DNA of 64,000 nt, from contig JAMPIQ010000001.1 in the NCBI GenBank assembly GCA_024699855.1, forward strand, positions 15,314,001 through 15,378,000, in the 5' to 3' direction. The notes beneath the pieces are model-generated. The model did not search any database. It was not told the DNA's origin and saw nothing but the letters and a program-made list of their open reading frames with translations. A program made the translations under genes and the position numbers. Of this stretch, positions 21,331-33,904 are shown piece after piece (the first letter of the stretch is position 1; each line of letters begins with the position of its first letter). This DNA comes from Aphelenchoides besseyi (lineage: Eukaryota; Nematoda; Chromadorea; Rhabditida; Aphelenchoididae).

Positions 21331-21420
21331 ATACGATTTCAGTCTATTCGATTGTCCACAGTTATTTGCGTATTATGTTAGTTGCTCAGGTAATCTTTAT
21401 TACAAACTTTCAATTACAAC
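21331..21420. repeat. Direct repeat, copy 1 of 2
   Basis: About 90 bp beginning ATACGATTTCAGTCTATTCG and containing TATTATGTTAGTTGCTCAGG, repeated at 23239-23328 with roughly 80-90% identity by eye. This copy overlaps the 3' end of the secreted Cys-rich gene. Confidence 0.7.
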
Positions 21421-22182
21421 TATAAGAGTCCGTTAGATGTCCAAATCGTTCGAAAGCATCGTTCACGAATTGAAATATAATTAAATCGGCTACACTGCTT
21501 GGCCATAAATTGTATTGCGGATTGTTGAGCGAATTCAACTCCTGTAAATGCAAATAAATCGATTTTATGTGAACTTACGTTATGGACACAAGTCCTCCGA
21601 CTTGGACATTTCGCGACAAGCTACCGGAACGTTCGCAAATCCATAAGAATCTGATACCGCTTGATGTCGAAACTGTTTTAATGAATCACACACAGGACGC
21701 ATAAATGTGTGTGCATCGAAGTCCTGAATTACCTGCTCATAGGTTTTTTTCATGCAGTGGAAAATGTTTGGTAATAGCCTAAAACGTCCAACACATAAAT
21801 TTCATAAAAATGAGCAATACTTACCGGCACTTCTCAACCATGTCGATTTCTTCTCCTGCCAGTTTGTTCCATGTCACAACATTTCCTGGAAGGCATTTGT
21901 GTCGGTGCGCCATGAACATGAACCTGAAGCCTTTGACGTCTCTGCCGTATCGTTTGTACTCGACGGTCGGGATTTTGCACATAGTAATGTACAGGTCGAC
22001 ATTTGATTGCGATCTCAATTATGAATTAGATAAATAAGGAAGCATTTAACTGACAATTGGGTTTCATTGGCGTATAAGTTAACATAGTCCGTAATCTGAT
22101 CGATTGTCCATACGAAGGCTTGCTTTTCGCACGTGCCGTATACGAATTGGACAAGTCCTAAGTAAATCAAAGCCGTCATCAT
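21410..22182 (-). CDS. Secreted Cys-rich protein, possibly T20D4.11-like (DUF19)
   Basis: Starts MMTALIYLGLVQFVYGTCEK, a signal peptide. Four exons read in phase: the first ends YANETQL; the second has YITMCKIPTVEYKRYGRDVK, RHKCLPGNVVTWNKLAGEEI and MVEKC; the third FHCMKKTYEQVIQDFDAHTF, VCDSLKQF and VACREMSKSEDLCP; the last ELNSLNNPQYNLWPSSV to SYSCN. The spacing of about eight cysteines around amphipathic helices with one aromatic-rich helix resembles the nematode T20D4.11-like domain. Function of that family is unknown. The product is about 200 residues and likely extracellular. Family assignment is tentative, but the exon chain and signal peptide support a real gene. Confidence 0.5.
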
Positions 22183-22281
22183 GGCGCAGAAATACGTGAA
22201 ATGACGGTAGAGTTCGAAATTTTGATCAATTTTGCAGGAAGAAAGCTGATTAATCACACGTTCCAAAAGAACAAATTTCCG

Positions 22282-22604
22282 CTATTTCACGATGATTAAC
22301 AATCGCTTCAGCGTAATGTTAGTGATTAACCTCCAAGCCGTTGGAACGACCAAATTTTGAACTTGAAGCCAAAACTTTAAATCCTCATAATCGTCTCGTT
22401 GCAAAAAGTAAATGCCGTACTTTGTCCCGATTTCTTCTGTGAATTAGCAAAATGCATTTCAATGACAAGATTGCAAAATACATGCATCACCGGTAGTCGC
22501 TGTGTTGGGGCTTTAACGGCGAATAAGCGTATAATCGGCCTCCTTTGTTCCGCTTGTCTGTCCTTATTAACAGAAGGATCAAATAATCGTTCGCATATTT
22601 GCAT
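22282..22604 (-). other. Possible small or decayed gene
   Basis: Two stretches look coding, but their phases conflict. One is an ATG exon starting MQICERLFDPSVNKDRQAEQ. The other reads KYGIYFLQRDDYEDLKFWLQ, VQNLVVPTAWRLI and stops at 22282. The GTGATG donor and TTCACAG acceptor join them out of the second frame. No family recognised; may be a pseudogene of a neighbouring membrane or secreted protein. Confidence 0.2.
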
Positions 22605-23238
22605 CTTTTCCTACTAATTCTAAAACTCCGATTTACTAACCGTTCTAATGTGTTCAAAACTCAATCAAACAACTTTACTCTTCAGAAACTGCTTCATTCG
22701 CATTTCTTCAATCAGATTCAACAGACGTCAACTTTTAGTTTTCAACGTTTCTTGACTCATTCAAACTCTCGTGAGTTTCGTTTCTCGACCATTCATAAGC
22801 ATCACGGTCACTTATTACAACTGCAAGCTAACTCTCAAGTCTTCCCAAGTTAAAGCTCACACATTTTCATGTCGAAGCAGAAACTCAAAACAAATATCTT
22901 TGCTCGCTTTTCAACAAAAACACAATTACATGTCTTCTCGTTATCATTTACCTTTTGCTATTGGTACGAACACGTAAATTAGGTAACGATTGACGAAGAT
23001 TCCAAAACTCAATCCAACTAAAATTCCGATTAGAATCGTAACTTTTGGTCGAGTAGCATAAAAACAATAACAATAATCTATTAATTGCTGGATACGATAA
23101 AATTTCATTAAAATAACTTATTTAGCTAAAGATAAATTCCAAGACAATCGACCATTTAGCGTATTTGAGATGATACGAATTTCAGCAAAGCGACGCTTAT
23201 TTGAACTCCAACATTACCGCTTTGCTTTCCGAAGTATG

Positions 23239-23328
23239 ATACGATTTCAGTCTATTCGATTATCCACAGTTATGTGTGTATTATGTTAGTTGCTCAGGTA
23301 CTTTTTAATACACACATTCAATTACAAT
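23239..23328. repeat. Direct repeat, copy 2 of 2
   Basis: Second copy of the element at 21331-21420, again with the ATACGATTTCAG start and the GTTAGTTGCTCAGGTA core. It lies in otherwise gene-poor, AT-rich DNA, so a segment around a gene 3' end was probably duplicated and the rest decayed. Confidence 0.7.
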
Positions 23329-23660
23329 CATCCTATCACTACTTATTTTACCAACATCTAACTATTCTTAACTCAAATAGAGTTTCATTCAATCACTTTT
23401 TTACGTATACTCTCGTTACAACTCTTCAGACATCCCAACGGTCACACGCTTTCACTTGATTTTGCTTCTCGACTCACGCTAACACCTACAACACAACCTT
23501 TCGACTTTTCATTCTCTCGAAAACATCACAATCTTCCATTACAACTACGAATCAATCCTTTATGTCAAAGCTCATAACTTAGCAATTCAAAACTAAAGCT
23601 CCATTGTCAACTTTTTAACAAACACAGAATCCGTGACCTTCGCATTTCGTGCAACGAAAG

Positions 23661-24208
23661 ATGAGGCTCCTGTGTGTAAAGCACTACTGGTCATATTTGC
23701 CGGAAAATATTACCTTCAAACCAACGAAAATTAGTCGAATCGATCCACGTGTCTTTGAAAGTACGTTCCGAAAGTCCAATTGGAACAGTAAGTTTCGTGG
23801 AATTCTTGAACAAAAAATAACGATGAATAAACTCAAAGAATACAAGAATCTGATGATTTCACAGAAAATCGCCTATCAATCTTCTTAGAAACGAGTAGTT
23901 GCTATGAGTTGAATACACGTGCAGAAACATCCAAAGCGAATGAAAAATTCATTTAGAGCGAAGATCCTTCCGCTGTGTACAGTCCAGTATCCTTATTATG
24001 GGCAGTAATCATGGTAGTCCTACTTCTATCCGAGTTATATCGATACCGTAACAACCTAAATGAGTCAGATATTAGAAAGAGATTTCTACATGGTCTAATA
24101 CTTTTAATCGTCCTAATTGCCGTATTTGCAATTAGTTTGTTGAGTTCAACAAAAAATAAGGCTTTTAAGACATTTCAATCTCATTCGAATTTAAAAAAAG
24201 TCTTTTAG
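23661..24208 (+). CDS. Tentative small protein with two membrane spans
   Basis: An exon at 23957-24208 follows a TTTAG acceptor and encodes SEDPSAVYSPVSLLWAVIMV with two hydrophobic spans (LLWAVIMVVLLLSEL and GLILLIVLIAVFAISLL) and a short Lys-rich tail. An upstream open stretch from ATG 23661 (MRLLCVKHYWSYLPENITF, then TKISRIDPRVFESTFRKS) looks coding, but the GTAAGT donor after it does not bring the second exon into this frame. No family recognised. Could be two genes, or one with an unseen exon. Confidence 0.25.
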
Positions 24209-25571
24209 AACGAATACAAATCCTGGTTTTCTGTTGTGTTGGCGATTTTTTGCTATTCCTTTCGACTCGAATCTCGTTATTTCTAAACAACGTAAGTTTA
24301 TGCAACGTTATCTATTTAACAGAATTTGGAAACGATTGTATCGAATACCGTAGCGATGTGGACTAGTGGAGCAACATGTAGCAGTCAACCCATTCCTGTA
24401 GTCATTGGTAAAATCTCCTATTGTTTGACTTTTTAATAAAAGGTTGTAGTGCGTTCGATTTATTTCCAGATACTTGCGTACCGAGTTTACGCCAACTAAC
24501 GCTTTCATGGCATATCAGAGCTTAATGACGAAAGTGATCGAATTGAAGGAAGTGAATCGATCTATTCAACGGGTTTGCAATCGTTTCGATCCACCGTTTC
24601 GCGAGCTCTTTGGTGACAAAACGTTATCCGACTGTTGAAGAAACCAATAAACGCTAACACGTCGACTTCCGTTGGGATCGTTGATTTGCGATCCAAGTGA
24701 ACGATCTGCCCGTTGACTACAGTAAAAACAACAAAGTTCAGTCGACTGTCAACTCGTGTGCGGTTCTTTTTGAGTGCGTTTTGTTTTGCAACAGAAGAGC
24801 GAATGGTGATTAATAAACGCAATTAAAAGAAATTTATGTTCTTTTTTTGGTTTCCGAAATTTTTTTTACACCGCGCGCTCGTAAAACCAAGTGAACAGAA
24901 AGTTTCTCGTCTTTCCGTTGCGACGTCCGATTTCCGTCGAATCGAATTTTGTTCCGTTTTTCTTCCCGAATTCACTCATGCAAAAACGTCTGGACCTCAT
25001 TGTTGTCACTTCTTGTCGTCTGCACTTTCCCATTGCCACCTGTTGCGCGCATCACGTCCGAGTTGCGCGACCCAACTTTTCCTCGACGTCTTCTGATGCT
25101 AACGAGAGGCGATGAGTTCGAAACCCCTCCGCAAAAAGAATAATCAGTGATTGATCGGATGCGTATCGTCACGACTTTTGATTTTCGAAGTCACGTGCTC
25201 CATTCGTGACTCCAAATCGTGCGTCTCGACACAGCCCCAATAGTCTTCGGAATTGCGTGATGTCAAGGTCCAACGTTAAGCAATAAAAAATTTCGTCGTC
25301 TTCGAACAGTTCGGTCGATTATCGTTCGAAAGAAACCCGGTGATTCAACGCGTCCATTGAATCAGAATGTCAATTCGCGACGATCGTCTCGTGAACTTTC
25401 GCTCTTGCTGTTTCGTTCCGCGTTCGTCGAAAACAAAATCGAGATGTCGAAAAGCGCCGATCTCGGAAGGCCCCTCGATCGTTCGGGCCGCAAAGTCACG
25501 TTCGAACATCGACGTCCGCTCGTCTCGTGCGTCTAATTTCCACGCTTTCAGGTTCATTTGCCTTCCGAAAA
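24209..25571. other. Gene-poor upstream region of the CLC gene
   Basis: About 1.36 kb. Open frames near 24830-25140 and 25345-25560 overlap on several frames without family features. One frame (from ATG at about 25444, MSKSADLGRPLDRSGRKVTF) could be a further alternative 5' exon of the downstream channel, but this is weak. Confidence 0.3.
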
Positions 25572-28500
25572 ATGTCACATCGTGCCATCGGAACCGAGTA
25601 TCTGAAGCCGCCACCACACGCGCTGAACGCACTTCCGCAACAACGTTGCTATCGATCGCCGAAAAGCCGATCGAAACGCGTACTGTAAGTTCTTGTACTT
25701 CACCCAATCACTTTCCGATCGTCTTGTTTTCGAAGTAGGTGCGCTCGTAAAAGATCGTTCGGCGCACAAACCTTCGAACAAAATTTATGCGCGAATGGAA
25801 ATTGTCTTTGATCTTTTGTCAACAATTCGCGCTCTTTGGCGCTTCGAATCTCGTGATCGAACGCAATTAAAAGCGTCGAGAATTGCCATGCGCGCGAAGA
25901 CAACTTGTTGCAAACGTCGATCGTTCCAAGTAGACAGACGCGATAAATTTCGAGACGCCAAAACCTCTCGTCTAAATTCATTGCAACCGAACGGGAATCT
26001 GAAGGTTTTTGTGCAACAATGCAAATGAACAGAACAAACGGGGAAGTCAATCGATGCTCGTCGGTGGTTGTCATCGACGGTTCGGATGCCTTAGCGAAGA
26101 GTTGAAAACGATCTTTCCAACAAGCAAACTTATGTTAATCCTCGCTCTTTTAACTTCACTCGTTGAACTTTTTTCTGACTTCAAATCCAAAAACGACGGG
26201 AATGAGAAAGCGGGTGCTAAAATTGAGGTCTGAAGTTCTGTTGCATCATATTCTTGAATTTGTTACAGGAAAAATGGTAGTCAACACGACAAACTACTCA
26301 CTGGAGATTCGGAGGATGAGACGGGACTTTACAACGAGAGTTTTCCGGACTTTTTGCGGCGTTCGTTTTCGAACTCACTTATCGTAATCGATTCGAACTC
26401 TTCAGGTCACTGGTACAATTTGGTTCATTTTTTCGTTGAAGATTGGTTCTTATCGGCAATGTTGGGCTTCATAACCGCCGTTCTGTCGATTTCCGTCGAT
26501 GTTTCCTACGAATATTTGAATCATTGTGAGCGATTGGTGTGTTCGATTGATTTCGTGGGTTTCAGATCGGGCACATCTCTACGATCACGCTGCTCAATAC
26601 GATGAGATCGTGGGCTTCACGGTTTGGATTGCCTATCTTGTTGGTTTTGTTTTCATTTCGGCGTTAATCTGTCGTTATCTTTCAATACAAGCCGTTGGAT
26701 CAGGAGTATGTTCGACCAACGATTATTCTCGCTTATTGTTGTTTAGATTCCGGAATTGAAAGTCATAATGCATGGATTTATGCTCAATAACTATTTGACA
26801 TTTCGAACATTGGTTGCCAAAGTTTTCGCGTTGACTTTTGCTCTTGGAAGCGGTATGTCGAGTTCATATAGTGGATAACTCAATTGTTGTTTTCAGGTCT
26901 TATGGTTGGTAAAGAAGGACCGTTCGTGCATATGAGCGCGATTGTTGCAACGCTATTGACCAAGTTGTCTAGAGGGTGGCAAAATTCGGCGTTTTTCTCG
27001 AATGAAGGAAAAGAAAATCAAATTCTGTCATCAGGTTGTGCTGTGGCAAGTGATTTTCGTGGTACTATTGATTGCATGACTGATCTTAGGGTATTGCATG
27101 TACGTTCAGTGCTCCAGCTGGTGCCGTTCTTTACGGCATTGAGTCCACACACAAATATTTCGCTGTGAAAAGTTATTGGCGTTCGTTCTTTGCCACTACT
27201 TGTAGTGCTTTGATTTTCCGTATGGCCAACGCGTTTATTATTCCGCCACACATTGGTAAGTACGTTCTCATCAGCTTGGTTGACAGGTTTTGTAGCCGGA
27301 ACCATTACTGCATACTATCAGACATCGTTTCCAAACGAAGTTTTTGTCATCGAAGAGATACCCGTTTTTGTGCTGATTGGGTATGATAAGTGACTTTTGG
27401 AGGTTATTGATGAGTGTTTAGATTACTAAGTGGTTTCTTTGGTGCTCTTTTCATTCTTTTGCATCGTCGAATTGCTTTCTATCAGAAGAGAAATCGACTC
27501 TTCAAAGCGATTTTTGGTCGTGGGTAAGAAGGTAGATTGAAACATTAGGTAATCGATTGTGTTTAGTGGCTTGTCATTTACGGTCTTCATGGCGTTTATT
27601 GTTGGACTGGTCACTTATCCCAATGGATTCGGCAAATATGTTGCCGGCAAATACACTTTTCGCGAAACACTTCCCGATCTGATGAGCAACTGCACAATGT
27701 TGACGTACAACATTTCGAATAGTGGCTGTTCGCAAAGTGTGATAATGAGATGGACGGCCGATGGTGAAAGTTCGATTTTCCCAACGCTTTTTGGTTATTT
27801 CACAATGAATGTAAAATGATAGTTTGTGTGCAGAAGCTAACTAGGCAGTTTTTAAGTACATTCTTGTTGCTATTTGCATCACGCTTGCTATTCCGTCCGG
27901 TATTTTCGTTCCGTCATTCGTTATGGGAGCTTGTGGAGGACGAATGATTGGCGAGTTTATGGTCATGATGTTTCCCGACGGTATGCGTGGAGTTGATGGC
28001 CCTGAGATCTTTCCGGGTTTGTATGCTGTAGTCGGTAAGCAACAACAACCACTCACCAATCATACAAACGTTTCATTTCAGGAGCTGCTGCTTATACCGG
28101 TTAGTTGAATTGAACTGATCGGTTATTTGGAAATTTTCAGGAGCAATTACTCACTCGCTGTCGATTGCTGTGATTGTTTGTGAGACAACCGGTCAATTGT
28201 GTGCTTTACTTCCCGTCTTGGTAACTTGGAAGTCGAATTTCGATCACAAAACGCTTTTTAGATTGCTCTAATGGTCGCCAATGCCGTTTCGTCTTTTCTG
28301 CAGCCATCAATCTACGAGAGTATCATTGAGATTAAGAACTATCCTCATTTAGCTGAACTGCCGCCTTCTCGTATCAGGTGAGGCAACTGGAACGAATCAA
28401 TGTTACGTTTGTTTAGTGTCCATAAACTGAAAGTTGAACAATTCATGGTCACCGATGTGGTTTACATTACGAAACAAACCACGTACAAGGCGCTACGCGA

Positions 28501-29534
28501 ACTTCTTATTTCAACTCCGCATTTACGTTCGTATCCTCTGGTAACTGACGATGGTGAGCTGAAACGTTGTTCTCTTTCTAACTATTCATGTTGTAGAAGA
28601 GCGATTACTACTGGGATCTGTAGCTCGAAAATACCTCAACTACTTAGTGACTATACATTTGGGAGGTGGGGATTTGGGCATCAAAGGACGCAGTCGAAGT
28701 GTCTATGGATCGGAAATCTTCGGTTCACGTCGCGGAAGCAGCAACAAGATGGAGCAGACAATCTCCGGGAATACGCTTTTGTCGAGCTCTCCTTTGCATA
28801 ACGAACCTCATGGTTAGTTCATTGATCGATTGTTTGTTATTGTTTCTGATTTCCAGCTCCGGTTCCATGGCTTTTGCCGAAACGAGCAACTTTGCATGCT
28901 TCCGAGGGAATGACCACTGCACTTTCGGTAACTGTTTAGTCACAATTTAAGATTGAAAACCAATTTAGAACAATTCTCTGCTCATGAATCGAGCAAAGAA
29001 ACTTGAAACACCGTTAGATTTGAATGAATTGGCCGTTGACTCTGCTCCTTTTCAATTGGTTCTGGGAACTTCGTTATACAAAGTTCACACTCTTTTCTCA
29101 CTACTTGGACTCAATCACGCTTATGTTACACATCGTGGGCGGTTGGTTGGCGTTGTTGCATTGAGAGAAGTGAGTTGTATCGGAATTACAATTGGACTTC
29201 AAATTTTCAGCTGCGATTTGCAATGCATGACATTTACTCTCGTGGCGCAGTTCCCTGTCCATCGTCTTCCACCCACAATTTACATCACGGTCAAACGGGA
29301 CCGATTCAAAGCGGCGATTCGACGAACAGCGACGAAATTCAAACGCCAACCGATCCGTTGACTCCGTTGGAAGTGTTGGGCGGTAAAACGAAGAGTACGG
29401 TCGTGAATGAAATCGAAGATCAAGAAAAACCGTCGCCGGCCGTCAGTTTGGATTCCGAAATCGGCATCTCCATTCACATCGACACAACCGCACTTCCGAA
29501 CTCCGAAACTGAAGACGAGAAAACACCGAATTGA
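25572..29534 (+). CDS. clh: CLC-family chloride channel (ClC-1/2 type) with CBS domains
   Basis: Voltage-gated chloride channel of the plasma membrane. Selectivity motifs are all present: GSGIPELKVIMHG, GKEGPFVHM with the gating Glu, and SGIFVPSFVMGACGGR. SYWRSFFATTCSALIFRMA fits the channel rather than the exchanger subgroup. The membrane part is followed by a CBS domain starting VHKLKVEQFMVTDVVYITKQ and a second one around LNELAVDSAPFQLV...LNHAYVTHRGRLVGVVALRE. A Ser/Thr/Glu-rich cytosolic tail ends at 29534. Two first exons fit in phase to the common exon at 26269 (KNGSQHDKLLTGDSEDETG): 25572-25684 (MSHRAIGTEYLKPPPHALNA) and ATG 26202 (MRKRVLKLR). About 17 exons. Homodimer expected. No disabling change seen. 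Confidence 0.9.
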
Positions 29535-29980
29535 GAAGTTACAGTTTCCATGTTGATCTGCAGTTTTAACATTTCCGTCATGTACATAACCAGTGACCAG
29601 TTATATTTATTCTCGACATCTACAGGTTAATAACATTAATAAGGTTCAATCAATTATACACGTGTATTTCGTTTAATAAACTTGTTCCTATTCAACCATA
29701 AGGCCAGCGACATTCGAATTTTGATGACGAACAAGAACGAACATTTTCACAGGCCATCAATTTTGAAGACGAGTAATTTACAGGAGTCATCTGAATTTCT
29801 AATTCGCTTCTGCAATTCCTGCCTTTATGACCCAGAGATTCATGTGATCATACGGACAGAGAAATTGACTTTAATTTTACGACCACAAAAACCGTTCTGT
29901 TTAATCCGAAAAACAAAAACCGAACGTTCGTTTGAGTCACTTGTCTTACGAATTCTAATGCGTTACGGTCGGTAGATTTG

Positions 29981-32900
29981 ATGGCAAAAACGAATAGCAC
30001 GGTTTTTGCGTTCTGCATCTTGATTCCAATCACTTTTTCTGCGCCTTTTGTTTTCAAACCAACGAAACTATTGACCTCATTGGCACATCCTCAAGACCCT
30101 CAACATCGTGATCTGTTCCACTTAAAATGCGTCGATTTGGACCTTTTTTGTTTCGCTCGTGCTGCCAAAGGTCAGTGTACAGAATCCCAATCGAGTGCTC
30201 GAATTGTCTGCCGTTACACGTGCAGAGACTGCGAACCGGAGGTAAACAGAACAATAAGTTGATTTCGAGAGTTGTGGCTTTTGCAGAAACCATGCGAGAA
30301 TCACCATTGCATGTGTAGCGATTTGGCTCGTATTGGAATGTGTAACACCAAAAGCTTGAACGATTTAAAGTTCATGCAGATGTATTGTCCATTTTCTTGT
30401 AATCTCTGTGGCAGCTCTTCGACGATAGAAGATTTGACGAGCACTCCATTCGACACAACGCAATCGACTCGAACAAGGTACTAAAAGACAAACCTTTTAT
30501 ATACGTTACTTTTCAGTTCTTCGTTTTTTCCAACAAGTCAATCGAGCACAAGGTAATCAACGCCAAAAAGTTCTTCATGGCTGCTTTAGCTCTACGCTTA
30601 AAACTTCAACCGAAGAATCAACGACTCTCTCAATTAAGACTACACAGTCGATAAGATCAAGGTAAATGAAGCATGGAAAAGTTTCTTTAAATTCTTTTAG
30701 TACTTCAACGCTTTCTACTTCTGAAACGTCGTCACTTCAAACAACAAGGTAATAAGTTTTAATATCATTGTAAAATGTAGTGTCAGCACTTTAACACCTG
30801 AAACTTCGTCCATTACTGTTGAGTCTACTACTTCTTCTATTGAAACCACACAGTCAACGCGGAAAACCTCAACGTCAACAATAAGGTTTGTGCAACAATC
30901 TAAACTTTTTACAAGTCATGTTTACTAGTAGTTCGACCATTCAAAGCAGTTCAACAACTGAAGAATCGACTACAAGTCCGCATGAAACTACTCAATCAGC
31001 GAGAAGCAACAGTACTATGTAAGTAAATTTGACTAATTCAAATCTTTGTGCTAATTTCTAGACTACTAACAAGCACTGCCAAAACGTAAACTGCATTGGT
31101 GTTTGAATTTGAACTTAAATTTCAGTAAAAGCACGCAAACGGCTAGAACCAGCACCGAAGAACCAACAAGCAGTCCAATAGACACGACGCAGTCCATTCG
31201 AACTTCAACGTTAACACAGAGGTTTGCTATTATGTTCTGAATTTCTACAGAATAGTTTTTAGTACTCCAACAGTTCAAAGCTCAACAACCGAAGAATCGA
31301 CAACAAGTCCGTTGGATACTACGCAATCAATCCGCACTTCTACATCAAGGTACTAAGATAAAAGATATCCGACCAATTATCGAGTTTAGTTCCACCAGTA
31401 TGAAATCAACGACTACTGTGCCAGCAAGCACGCAATCAACACAAAAATCGTCGAGGTAACCAATCCGAGTCTTTTCAAGTAATGATGTTCATTTCAGCTC
31501 GTCGACGACTTCTACAAAAATGTAAGTTTAAGAGTTGTAAACAATTTAATTTCAATTCAAAGACCAACTTCAACAAAAACTGAAGAAACAACAAGCACTC
31601 CCAGCGAAAAGACTCAATCGCTCAGAAGCAGCACGAGGTGAGTTTATTATGGATTAATTCGATCATAACTTTTCAGTCCTTCAACTACTACCGTTCAAAC
31701 GTAAATTATACATTGGATACAAAATATATCGTAATTTACAGGTCAACTGTAGAATCGACGAGTATTTCCATAGATACAACGCAATCGACTAGAACTTCAA
31801 CACCAACACAGAGGTTGGTAGAAAAATCTTTGGCTTTCAATAAACTATGTTTTTAAGCACATCAACTATACCAGTCAGTTCAACATCTGAAGAACAGACA
31901 ACAAGTCCAGATGAAACTACTCAATCGATAAGGAATAGCAGCAAAGTGTGAGTAGTTGTGTATAATTCAAGTGTCCAAGTCAATCTTTAGGTTATCAACA
32001 AGTACCGCTAAAACGTAGGTTATAAGCTCGTTTCATAAACAAATCTCTATGTTAGGTCAACCAGTTCTGAACAATCGAGGAGCAGTTCAATTGACACCAC
32101 GCAATCAACGCAAAGTTCATCCACATTGAAAAAGTATTCCAAACTTGTAATGTTAATTTATGAAATATTTGATCAGTTCGAAAATCACATCAAGATCCGA
32201 AGAGCCGACCTCCACTGCTATTGAAAGTACTCAGTCAATAAGAAGCAGGTAAGTGGGTTACTGTATTCTATTTTTCCACTTTTACTTGTAGCTCTTCAAC
32301 AAGCACAATCGGAGTGTAAATGAAACTGTTTCGAAGATCAATTTAAATCGTTTTTTAGATTTTCTACGACTCTAGAACCAACAACCACTCAGTCAGAAAC
32401 TACGCAATCAAATCGATCCACGTCGATCTCAACGATCTTCACGTAAACCGACTTTGATAATCAAATTGTCAGTTCGTTTAGCCCAACACATAATCCAAGT
32501 ACTACGGTTGAGTTTCTGAGTTCATCAGTCGAAACCACAGCATATATTCAAACTACAAAAACGTAAATTTTTGTATCTATTTGCAAACAAAACAATCACT
32601 TCAGAACTCCAAGTACAACGTCTTTTGTGTCTCCAACTGACGAAACAACTACACAGCAGACTGAAACGACGCAAAGTATTCGCACAACATCACAACAACC
32701 ATCTATGTATGAATGAATCGATTACGCTTTTTCCCAAGTCAATTGTTTAGATCATCGCACAGCACAACAAAAAGAGTAAACATTTCAATGTCTAAAGTTC
32801 CAACAACTTCTGAATATTCGACGGTCACTTCACGTTCAACGATCCAAAGTACAAGTTCTAAAACAACTACTAGCTTCGAAGAGACAACAAGCCCCGGTTA

Positions 32901-33904
32901 TTCGACTGCTTTACAACGATCGACTACTGAACGAAGGTATAGGAATATATTTTATATTTAGAAAGTTTTTAGCACTAGTGGCTTCTCATCTACACCAACT
33001 CCAAGGTATGAATTAATTTCATATAAACGTAAAATAGTTTTAGTACCAAAATCTCAAGCACAATGCAGTTTGTTACAGTGGAGCCGGAAGAAACAACGTC
33101 AACCGATTACTCGACCGCCTCCATGCGTAGCATTCAATTCACTTCTAGCACAAAGTACACAAACTGTTATTTTCTAACTATTTTTGTTTCAGTCTGCGAG
33201 TAAAAACGAGCAAACGTCAAAACTCGACAACAACCTCTGGAGAAGAATCTGCGACTAGTGACTACTCAACTGCAAGCACCCAAAGTAGCATATTCGCTTC
33301 GTCAACATATTCAATAACACCGAGTAGTGGCGACAATTCGACTTCTGCTTCTATTAAAACTTCTCAACAATCAACAACAACTCATCAAAATTTAACTGAA
33401 GAACCAACAGAAAGTACTACTGAATCGACAGCTACACAACGATCAACAACTTCTAGAAGCGAAACAGAAAGTACTTTAAAATCTACAGTCGCCAGTCGAT
33501 TAACGACTCTATTCGAAGAAACCAGTGAAACTCCAGAAACGACGGGAACAGCAAGACCAGTTCACGAAGAATCCTCGAGTACCGCTGAATCCACAGCAGG
33601 AAGCAGAAAGACCACACCTGCAGAAGAAACAGGTGGATTACCAGAAACTACCGGGACAACTCGATCTGCAAGACACGAAGAGCCATCAAGCACCTCCGAA
33701 TCAACCGCTGGTTCTCGATCTACAACACAAAATCTAAAAACGGAAGCAACAGAGTCAACAGCAACTTTACGTTTGAATACAACTAAATCCAACATCCAAG
33801 AATCCTCGACCAAATCGCCATCAACAGCAGCAGTTCAGTATACGTTGGACAATCGGAAGTCTGAAGCCGAGCGCAATACAACGAAATTCAAGTTAACAAA
33901 CTGA
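29981..33904 (+). CDS. Secreted ShKT-mucin protein built from many Thr/Ser micro-exons
   Basis: Starts MAKTNSTVFAFCILIPITFS, a signal peptide. Two ShKT domains follow, each with six cysteines: CVDLDLFCFARAAKGQC...CRYTCRDC and CENHHCMCSDLARIGMC...CPFSCNLC. Then comes a very long Thr/Ser/Gln-rich region encoded by roughly twenty short exons split by 40-60 bp introns. Each exon tends to encode a variant of 'STTEESTTSPxETTQSIRTS' and most introns fall at the same phase, so the exons arose by tandem duplication. A last large exon (about 33193-33904) holds longer imperfect repeats rich in Thr, Ser, Glu and Pro. Mucin-type O-glycosylation is expected. ShKT-mucins in nematodes are surface-coat or cuticle/gut lumen proteins; here the function is inferred. 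Exact exon boundaries in the repeat zone are uncertain. Confidence 0.8.

Noticed and set aside
25345..26074. Long overlapping frames on both strands upstream of the chloride channel
   Set aside because: Arg/Ser-rich frames mirror each other on opposite strands, as expected from a local lack of stop codons. Only the 25572-25684 exon is supported by splice phase.
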